Shown piece after piece: positions 1 to 6,160 of a stretch of DNA of 6,160 nt. The stretch covers positions 5,588 to 11,747 of the forward strand of contig NYVB01000050.1 of assembly GCA_002684315.1 (NCBI GenBank). Direction: 5' to 3'. The notes under the pieces are model-generated. The model searched no databases and was not told the DNA's origin. It saw only the letters and a list, made by a program, of their open reading frames with translations. The DNA is from Planctomycetaceae bacterium (lineage in GTDB: Bacteria > Planctomycetota > Phycisphaerae > Phycisphaerales > SM1A02). Both the position numbers and the translations under genes were made by a program. Each line of letters begins with the position of its first letter. Position 1 is the stretch's first letter.

Positions 1-2
1 TC

Positions 3-1058
3 GTCGATCCTTACCAGTGGTTCAGGTCCTCGTCCGATGGACTTCAAGTCCTTCACTCAAATCCCCGAAATCAAGTCGCGGGTCTCATTAAGCATCACCT
101 GTCCAATCCATCCAGTGGTTTCGATACGGTGATCATCGGCACCTCGATGGGGCAGAACTTCGTGCCTTCCGAGGTCAGCTCGGCACTTGGTTGCGGCAAG
201 GTCATGAAGCTGAACATGCCAGCGGCGGAGGGGCAAGTCCAGCTCTTCGTACTTGAGAAAGCACTCGAAACGGGCAATATCCGTCGCGTCATCTGGGAGA
301 TCGGACGGTACTACCTTCCCACCCAGCCGGTTCGCCTTGAAGACATCGCAACGTTTCCCGCTCATCTCTACGGAAACGAAATGGGTGATCTGAGGCGCAC
401 GATCTTCAGTCCGGACATGTTCGAGGATGCCTTCGACCTTTTCTACGAAACGCCTGAAGTCAGCGAATACGATGGTTGGAATTCTTGGTACGAATCAGAA
501 AAATGGGATGCCCAGCGTTCCGAGCAGTTGCTGGTGAGATTACCCGGTCATCTCGAGATGATTCGTGAATTTCGAGACGGTGAACCACTTCTCATGAAGC
601 AACTCCTCGGGGCCTTCACCGACCGTGAGTACCCTTTGCTTGATCGGGTGAGTGAGGTGGTCCGGGCGAACCCCGAAGTCCGTTTCGATTTCTTCTTCCC
701 CCCGATCTCGGCGATCAGTTACGCGGACGAGGAGTTGTTTGGGATATCCATCCTGGATCAAAATGATCTGGCAAGATTTTTTTTCATTCAGAGCGAAACG
801 GTCCGGCGCCTTTCAGAGCATTCGAACGCCGGAATTCACGGGTTCGACACCCAGCGTGACATTGTTCTCGATCTGCGCAACTACAAGGATCTGTATCACT
901 ACGGCCCGCATGTCAATCAGATCATGATCGACTCCATGGCCGATGGACGTTCGCTCCTGACACCAGAGAACATCGACACGTATCAGAAAGGCCGACTGGA
1001 GATTTTGAACGAGGTCGTGCTCGAGGTGGTTTCCGGAAAAGATCCCCCGACTGATTGA
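3..1058 (+). CDS. SGNH-hydrolase-like protein of polysaccharide loci (5' partial)
   Basis: The reading frame is open from the first complete codon at position 3 to the TGA at 1056-1058, giving 351 visible residues, so the true start and any N-terminal membrane anchor or signal lie off the left edge. An internal GTG at 129 could serve as a start but would discard conserved-looking residues, so I prefer the longer partial frame. Counting from the first visible codon, residues 45-53 read IGTSMGQNF, resembling SGNH block I with Ser48 as candidate nucleophile. Residues 296-300 read DLYHY, resembling the block V Asp-x-x-His pair (Asp296, His299). From memory, a widespread uncharacterised family in exopolysaccharide loci shares the GTSM..NF start and the NYKDL.HY...N ending; related SGNH proteins such as AlgJ/AlgX transfer acetyl groups to polysaccharides. 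Acyltransfer or esterase activity on a glycan is therefore inferred. The gene is followed by a 340-bp spacer and is not coupled to the sulfotransferase. Confidence 0.8.
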   Translation, partial: VDPYQWFRSSSDGLQVLHSNPRNQVAGLIKHHLSNPSSGFDTVIIGTSMGQNFVPSEVSSALGCGKVMKLNMPAAEGQVQLFVLEKALETGNIRRVIWEIGRYYLPTQPVRLEDIATFPAHLYGNEMGDLRRTIFSPDMFEDAFDLFYETPEVSEYDGWNSWYESEKWDAQRSEQLLVRLPGHLEMIREFRDGEPLLMKQLLGAFTDREYPLLDRVSEVVRANPEVRFDFFFPPISAISYADEELFGISILDQNDLARFFFIQSETVRRLSEHSNAGIHGFDTQRDIVLDLRNYKDLYHYGPHVNQIMIDSMADGRSLLTPENIDTYQKGRLEILNEVVLEVVSGKDPPTD

Positions 1059-1398
1059 CTCGTCACTCAACGGGGAGTCCGAAATCAGAGCGTCCCAGTG
1101 TGATGGCCTCGTTGTCCTTTCAAGATGTCACCAAGCGACTCTCCCCTGGTCGGGAAAACTTGAATTCTGTTTTCAGATTATCCCTGAGTGATGTTTCGCT
1201 CCTTCTCGATCCCGCGGTTCGCTCCACTCAGTGCCTTTTCAAGAAGTCGTGTCCATAAAATACGCGAGTCCAAACACTCCGTTCAGGTAAACAGATTGCC
1301 CCGGTTTTCTGATTGCTCATTTTCATCAATCATCTATCCTGCGTGTCCTCCGGACGGATTTGAACCGTTCCTGCCCAGATCATCAGACGGAATTCAGA
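1059..1398. other. Intergenic spacer without a convincing gene
   Basis: This 340-bp stretch lies between the SGNH-like gene and the sulfotransferase start. Short frames crossing it (for example about 1055-1258 and 1188-1406 on the plus strand) have no ribosome site, no recognisable domain and unconvincing composition, so I call none. It contains an inverted repeat, CTGAGTG at 1184-1190 and CACTCAG at 1225-1231, separated by 34 bases and followed by CTTTTC, which could be a weak terminator. Inside it TTCGCTCC occurs at 1195-1202 and again at 1218-1225. GATTGC occurs at 1294-1299 and 1311-1316. A promoter for the sulfotransferase should lie here, but I see no good -35/-10 pair; a TTGCTC...TATCCT pair near 1313-1340 is the best and is poor. 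AT-rich patches such as 1254-1262 are also present. Confidence 0.5.
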
Positions 1399-2484
1399 AT
1401 GACTGAAACTGCAAAAAAACTCACTCGTCCCGTCTTCATCTGTGGTCCCTCGCGATCCGGAACCACTCTCATGAGTTGGACGTTCCGAAATCAGATCAAT
1501 ATCGCCTTCGTTGATGAAACCCATTACTTCGATCATCTTCGGAAGGCCTATTCATCTCGTCTTGATCGACCGCTTACCGAGTCCGAACTCGATGAATTCG
1601 AGACGTACTTCTTCGAGACGATGTGGACTCATTATCGACCGGCTCACTTCGGAAAAAACGCTTTGTACAACCGGATCGATCCAGCGGTGGTCCGACAACG
1701 ATGCCTCGATCTTGGTGGACGAGCCGATGATTTCTTCACGGCCTTTTGCCTTGAGTACCACGCAGGCTGCGGTGGACTCGGATGGGGCGAGAAGACCCCG
1801 CGTCATGTGTTCTTGATCGATGAGATTCTCGAGGTCTATCCCGACGCTGCAATCGTGTGCATGATTCGAGATCCGCGAGCCGTGGTCGCCTCGTTCAAGG
1901 ATTGGCACAAGAACAAGATCGTCAAGGACGACCAGGGTGTGGTGACTCACAAGGCCCCCCAACGCAAGCGAATCGAGCGCATCTTTCATCCCCTCACGAT
2001 TTCATCGCTGGTCAAGGGAGCTTTTCGAGCCGCGCAGAAATCCGTCGAGAAACACGGCTCTGAAAATGTTCGCATACTTCGATTCGAGGATCTCATCGAA
2101 TCACCCAAGGAAGTGCTCACGGATCTCGCCAACTGGCTCGGCATCGATCCCAGCCAGATTGATCCTGCCAACATGCCCGTCTCGAACAGTTCCTATGCGA
2201 AGAGTGGTGAGAAAGAATCGAAAGGCATGAATCCGGAAGCGATTTCTCGGTGGCGAAAGGCATTGTCGCCAGTTCAGATCAGAGTCGTCGAGAAGGCGAC
2301 ATCCAAGATGATGGCCGATGCCGGTTACGAACTCACGAACATCAAGGCATCGCCATTTGCGATGGCCGTCTGTTACGCACGTTTTCTGCCATCTGCCACT
2401 CGTGCGATTCTGGCATCACGTCGACGAACTGGAAATCTCCCTGCATTCGTTTTCAAACGGGTCCGGATGTTCTTGCGTCCCTGA
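1399..2484 (+). CDS. PAPS-dependent sulfotransferase
   Basis: This 361-residue protein belongs to the P-loop-like sulfotransferase superfamily (Sulfotransfer_1/Sulfotransfer_3 type), which moves a sulfo group from PAPS to a hydroxyl or amine on a sugar, lipid or peptide. Residues 16-23 read GPSRSGTT, the 5'-phosphosulfate loop. Residues 157-166 read RDPRAVVASF, the 3'-phosphate-binding segment with candidate Arg157 and Ser165. Residues 225-232 read RILRFEDL, the conserved R-x-E-D-L strand, followed by a helix ending NWLGI. The C-terminal part has the GMN...RWR...LS arrangement and a GYEL ending common to family 3 members. I chose the ATG at 1399 because GGA lies at 1389-1391, seven bases upstream, and the loop then sits close to the N-terminus as usual; a TTG at 1360 in the same frame would add 13 residues without a usable ribosome site. 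No signal peptide is visible, so it is probably cytoplasmic. The acceptor cannot be read from sequence; neighbours suggest a glycan. Confidence 0.9.
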   Translation: MTETAKKLTRPVFICGPSRSGTTLMSWTFRNQINIAFVDETHYFDHLRKAYSSRLDRPLTESELDEFETYFFETMWTHYRPAHFGKNALYNRIDPAVVRQRCLDLGGRADDFFTAFCLEYHAGCGGLGWGEKTPRHVFLIDEILEVYPDAAIVCMIRDPRAVVASFKDWHKNKIVKDDQGVVTHKAPQRKRIERIFHPLTISSLVKGAFRAAQKSVEKHGSENVRILRFEDLIESPKEVLTDLANWLGIDPSQIDPANMPVSNSSYAKSGEKESKGMNPEAISRWRKALSPVQIRVVEKATSKMMADAGYELTNIKASPFAMAVCYARFLPSATRAILASRRRTGNLPAFVFKRVRMFLRP

Positions 2485-2665
2485 TGAGGCCTTTCGGGAT
2501 CATTTCGAGTGGATGCAGGCTGATTTGTTCCAGTATTGATCTCTGAATCCGATTTTTACCCGTTACCATTGGGCTACTTCATGATCTTTCGCTCTTCTCG
2601 ATTCGAGAAATGACTTCACGTTGTCATGCGGACAGATGAGATTCACCCAGATCGGAGCCACCATC
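2485..2665. other. Intergenic spacer with short palindrome
   Basis: This 181-bp spacer separates the sulfotransferase from the dockerin-type gene. A perfect 6-bp inverted repeat with a 3-base loop, TTCTCGATTCGAGAA, lies at 2595-2609, about 57 bases upstream of the chosen start. There is no T-tract after it, so it is not an intrinsic terminator. The T-run near 2551-2555 has no hairpin before it. No convincing promoter pair is visible. Confidence 0.4.
2654..2657 (+). promoter_or_regulatory. Ribosome binding site deciding the start of the dockerin-type gene
   Basis: GGAG lies eight bases upstream of the ATG at 2666. The alternative in-frame starts, TTG at 2621 and ATG at 2636, lack a properly spaced site; the nearest GGA before 2636 is only three bases away. 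This is why the 214-residue form is preferred. Confidence 0.6.
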
Positions 2666-3310
2666 ATGCAGACCACCGCTCTCACACTCCTGAGCTCATC
2701 CATCCTTCTCGTCACCAGCATGGTGAGTGCCGGTGATGCGGACCAGGTGATCCTTCGACTCGAGACCGTGCAGGCGAAGCCCGGCGAGCTGGTCCCCGTG
2801 TCGATTTCCATGGAAACGACCGAACTGGTCGGCGGCTTTGACTTCAGGCTGACCGCCGAGGGCAACGACATCACTTCCATCGGATGGGATGGTCCGCTCT
2901 TCAGCAGTGGCTGGACTGGTTGGGACACGCTGAACGGCGACAACTCCAGAACGGTCAGTGCCGCCTGCATCTTCACTGAAGACCAGGTCGATCCCGGTGA
3001 CCATCTGCTGATCAATGCCTTCGTTCAAGTTCCCGATGACGCTCAGCCCGGTTCATTCATCTCCGTTGGAGCGACCGATACCTGGTTCGCGAATTATTTC
3101 TTCGACATCGGTGAAGTGATCGTGATCGATGGAGGTGTCCAGGTTCTCAGGTCCGCCGACTTCAGTGGGAACGGAAACATCGGCCCCGAGGACCTTGGAA
3201 TCCTTCTCGGATTCTGGGGAGAAAACGATTTCGCAGATCTCAATGGGGACTCGATCGTCGACGGCCTGGATCTGACCATGCTCCTCAGCCTCTGGGGCAC
3301 TCAAGGCTGA
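2666..3310 (+). CDS. Secreted cohesin-like plus dockerin-like protein
   Basis: The product is 214 residues. Residues 1-22 are a hydrophobic Sec signal ending TSMVSA, with likely cleavage after Ala22. Residues 26-160 form a beta-rich domain with the feel of cohesin or carbohydrate-binding folds (VQAKPGELVPVSISME, then GGFDFRL). Residues 165-212 are a dockerin-like pair of calcium loops: loop 1 runs Asp165 to Asp176 (DFSGNGNIGPED) and loop 2 Asp191 to Asp202 (DLNGDSIVDGLD), each followed by a Leu-rich helix closing in FWG or LWG. Such tails are abundant on exported planctomycete proteins. They may act as cell-surface sorting or protein-association tags; that role is not established here. No catalytic domain is visible. 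An ATG at 2636 would add ten residues including an Arg, giving a more classical charged signal N-terminus, so the start is not certain. A strong terminator 60 bases downstream suggests the transcript ends here. Confidence 0.85.
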   Translation: MQTTALTLLSSSILLVTSMVSAGDADQVILRLETVQAKPGELVPVSISMETTELVGGFDFRLTAEGNDITSIGWDGPLFSSGWTGWDTLNGDNSRTVSAACIFTEDQVDPGDHLLINAFVQVPDDAQPGSFISVGATDTWFANYFFDIGEVIVIDGGVQVLRSADFSGNGNIGPEDLGILLGFWGENDFADLNGDSIVDGLDLTMLLSLWGTQG

Positions 3311-3370
3311 ACTCCAGTCCCGCCCCGGAACTGCCAGTGCTCGTTGTGGTGCCGTCACGAGATGACAGAC

Positions 3371-3420
3371 ACGAACGGAAGCGTGTTTCCTCGATCAGGA
3401 AACCGCTTCTTTTCGTTCGT
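3371..3420 (+). terminator. Intrinsic terminator inside a larger palindrome
   Basis: The core hairpin pairs GAAGCG (3378-3383) with CGCTTC (3404-3409) and GTTTCCT (3385-3391) with AGGAAAC (3397-3403). That makes 13 base pairs with a single bulged T at 3384, a five-base CGATC loop, and TTTT at 3410-3413. It lies 60 bases after the stop of the dockerin-type gene and is well placed to end that transcript. Unusually, ACGAACG (3371-3377) and CGTTCGT (3414-3420) are also perfect reverse complements, so an outer 7-bp stem can form around the core with the T-run as an internal bulge. Confidence 0.85.
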
Positions 3421-3477
3421 CGAATGTTCGCGATTCGCCCGCGCAAATGACAGTCTGGATGCCATCGAACTGATGCC

Positions 3478-3511
3478 TCTCGTGGTTTTCAACCACCCCG
3501 AGGTATTTTTA
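3478..3511 (+). terminator. Second terminator-like hairpin
   Basis: GTGGTT (3482-3487) pairs with AACCAC (3491-3496) around a TTC loop. The stem continues as CTC (3479-3481) with GAG (3500-3502) after a three-base CCC bulge. TATTTTTA follows at 3504-3511. It could back up the terminator at 3371-3420 or end a leader transcript for the glycosyltransferase. The bulge makes it weaker than the first. Confidence 0.4.
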
Positions 3512-3521
3512 CGGAGGTTTC

Positions 3522-3549
3522 CTGACTCATCCGACAGGTCTGCTAGTCT
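3522..3549 (+). promoter_or_regulatory. Candidate promoter of the glycosyltransferase gene
   Basis: CTGACT at 3522-3527 (four of six to the sigma-70 -35 box) is followed after 16 bases by TAGTCT at 3544-3549 (three of six to the -10 box), with TG at 3541-3542 suggesting an extended -10. It lies after both hairpins and about 45 bases before the start, where a promoter is needed. The match is poor and planctomycete promoters are not well known to me. Confidence 0.3.
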
Positions 3550-3593
3550 TCTGGGATTCAAACGGCGCAGCCCGGGAAAGAGAGTGTTCACGA

Positions 3594-4739
3594 ATGATTC
3601 GAGTGCGACTGGTACAGGGAATCATCCCGCACTATCGAATCCCCGTATTCGAGAATCTGGCGGCTCGCCCCGAGATCGATCTCACGATCCATGCGAATCT
3701 TTCCGAAGGCACCAGTTCGCTCAAGGGAGAATCTCACGTTTCAGGGTGCCGTCTCGAACATTTCTCCGAAAGGACGCTCGGTCCTCTGCTCTGGGATTCC
3801 CAGATCGTCTCCATTGCAGCTCAACCATGTGATGTCCTTCTTCTTCCCTGGCGAACTCGGTCCCTCTTCACGAGCAAGGCGATCCGAGCCGCTCGCAGAT
3901 CGGATGCGGGTGTCGTCCTCTGGGGTCATGGTCTCAGCAAGTACGACAATGCGTTTCGACGAGCCCTGCGAACTCGACTTCTCACGAAGGTCGATGCCTT
4001 GCTTTTCTATGATCCCATGACGGCCAAGAAGTACGTCTCCAGTGATCTTCCAGCCGAAAAACTCTTTGCCGCTTCCAACGCGATCGATCAACGTCCCATC
4101 CAGAAGGCGATCAAGGCATGGAAAGATGAGCCTGGAAGACTTGAAGCGTTTCAGAGGAAGGAAGGGCTCGATCCCGACCGCACCACCATCTTCATCTCGC
4201 GAATCGAACCGGACAAGAAACTCGATCTCCTGCTCGATGGTTTGAAGCACGCGCTCAAGCACGATCCCGGAATGCGTCTGGTGGTGGTGGGGGATGGTTC
4301 GGCTCGAGGGGAGGCGGAAGCCCACGCACGTGCCATCGAGGTCGACCATGCCGTTCGATTTCTCGGTGCGATCTACGACGAAACCGAACTGGCCGGTTGG
4401 TGCCTCTCGGCCTGCTGCATGACCTATCCCGTGGCGGTCGGACTGAGTGTGATGCACGCCTTCGGATACGGCCTTCCCGTTCTGACCTCGGATGACATCT
4501 CAGGTCACAATCCTGAAATCAACGCGATTCGCCCCGGTGAGAACGGGCTTTTCTATAAAGATGGAGATCCCGGTGATCTCGGCCGCACATTGTTCGAATT
4601 CGCTGAATCCGACGAGCGACGAAAACGGATGTCTGATGCGGCACGTGCTTCAGTGGGTCCTGATGGCTGGTGCATCGATCGCATGGTCGATGGGTTCGTC
4701 GAGTGCATCACCGCGGTGAACGCGCGCCGGATGTCCTGA
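3594..4739 (+). CDS. Glycosyltransferase, GT4-like (GT-B fold)
   Basis: The 381-residue length is typical for family GT4 enzymes, which transfer a sugar from a nucleotide-sugar donor to a growing glycan or lipid-linked acceptor at the cytoplasmic face. The N-terminal Rossmann domain (about 1-165) has the IPHYRIPVFENLA opening (11-23) and WGHG at 110-113. The C-terminal domain has ISRIEPDKKLDLLLDGL (201-217) with donor-phosphate candidates Arg203 and Lys208, VVGDG (231-235), FLG (257-259), the donor-binding GLSVMHAFGYGLPVLTS stretch (283-299), and PEINAI....NGL (307-319). The usual EX7E pair maps to Val280 and His288, so both acidic residues are replaced; from memory, a GT4-like subgroup with GLS.IHA..YG.PV shows this. 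The ATG at 3594 has a weak GGAAAGAGAG purine stretch about 11 bases upstream. No membrane segment is evident. It converges on the gene at 4764-5600 across 24 bp. Sugar and acceptor are unknown; surface polysaccharide assembly fits the neighbours. Confidence 0.88.
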   Translation: MIRVRLVQGIIPHYRIPVFENLAARPEIDLTIHANLSEGTSSLKGESHVSGCRLEHFSERTLGPLLWDSQIVSIAAQPCDVLLLPWRTRSLFTSKAIRAARRSDAGVVLWGHGLSKYDNAFRRALRTRLLTKVDALLFYDPMTAKKYVSSDLPAEKLFAASNAIDQRPIQKAIKAWKDEPGRLEAFQRKEGLDPDRTTIFISRIEPDKKLDLLLDGLKHALKHDPGMRLVVVGDGSARGEAEAHARAIEVDHAVRFLGAIYDETELAGWCLSACCMTYPVAVGLSVMHAFGYGLPVLTSDDISGHNPEINAIRPGENGLFYKDGDPGDLGRTLFEFAESDERRKRMSDAARASVGPDGWCIDRMVDGFVECITAVNARRMS

Positions 4740-4763
4740 CCGGAATCCACCGTTCTCCCAAGC

Positions 4764-6160
<1,397 letters not shown>

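Noticed and set aside
1360..1398. An upstream TTG start for the sulfotransferase
   Set aside because: The purine stretch before it is too close, and the ATG at 1399 has GGA at good spacing and puts the PAPS loop near the N-terminus as usual.
1188..1406. A possible small gene of 72 codons in the spacer before the sulfotransferase
   Set aside because: It has no ribosome site, is dominated by Ser, Pro, Phe and Arg, and overlaps the sulfotransferase start out of frame.
1552..1989. A 145-codon minus-strand frame opposite the sulfotransferase
   Set aside because: It overlaps the region between the conserved sulfotransferase motifs and has no recognisable features.
3344..3832. A 162-codon plus-strand frame across the terminator, spacer and start of the glycosyltransferase
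   Set aside because: It would translate the terminator hairpin and run 240 bases out of frame into the glycosyltransferase; the composition is Ser/Arg-rich nonsense.
3741..4457. A 238-codon open frame on the minus strand opposite the glycosyltransferase
   Set aside because: It lies wholly within a well-supported plus-strand gene, shows no domain or ribosome site, and is explained by the third-position bias of the sense gene.

Overview
The window looks like chromosomal DNA of a marine planctomycete, most likely a Phycisphaerae-type lineage. The main evidence is the secreted protein at 2666-3310. It ends in two dockerin-like calcium loops, each followed by a leucine-rich stretch closing in FWG or LWG, a C-terminal style I associate with that group. 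Moderately high GC, weak Shine-Dalgarno sites, long spacers and mostly single-gene transcription units fit, but the lineage is inferred from protein style, not from a marker gene.

There are six genes. (1) 3-1058 (+): the C-terminal 351 residues of an SGNH-hydrolase-like protein, cut by the left edge, of a family I associate with exopolysaccharide loci. (2) 1399-2484 (+): a PAPS-dependent sulfotransferase. (3) 2666-3310 (+): an exported cohesin-like plus dockerin-like protein. (4) 3594-4739 (+): a GT4-like glycosyltransferase lacking the usual EX7E acidic pair. (5) 4764-5600 (-): an exported protein of unknown function, convergent with gene 4. (6) 5767-6160 (+): the N-terminal third of malate dehydrogenase, cut by the right edge and divergent from gene 5.

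Spacers: 1059-1398 holds no convincing gene. 2485-2665 holds a short palindrome. 3311-3593 holds a strong intrinsic terminator with an unusual outer palindrome, a second terminator-like hairpin and a weak promoter candidate. Only 24 bp separate the convergent stops of genes 4 and 5, with no hairpin. 5601-5766 must carry both divergent promoters.

Genes 1, 2 and 4 (SGNH-like enzyme, sulfotransferase, glycosyltransferase) could together make or decorate an extracellular, possibly sulfated, polysaccharide, and gene 3 is an exported calcium-binding protein. That is inference from families and neighbourhood: the genes are separately spaced and do not form a tight operon. Gene 6 is central metabolism and marks the right side as housekeeping chromosome. 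I see no CRISPR array, transposon, tRNA, rRNA, phage gene or recognisable defence system.
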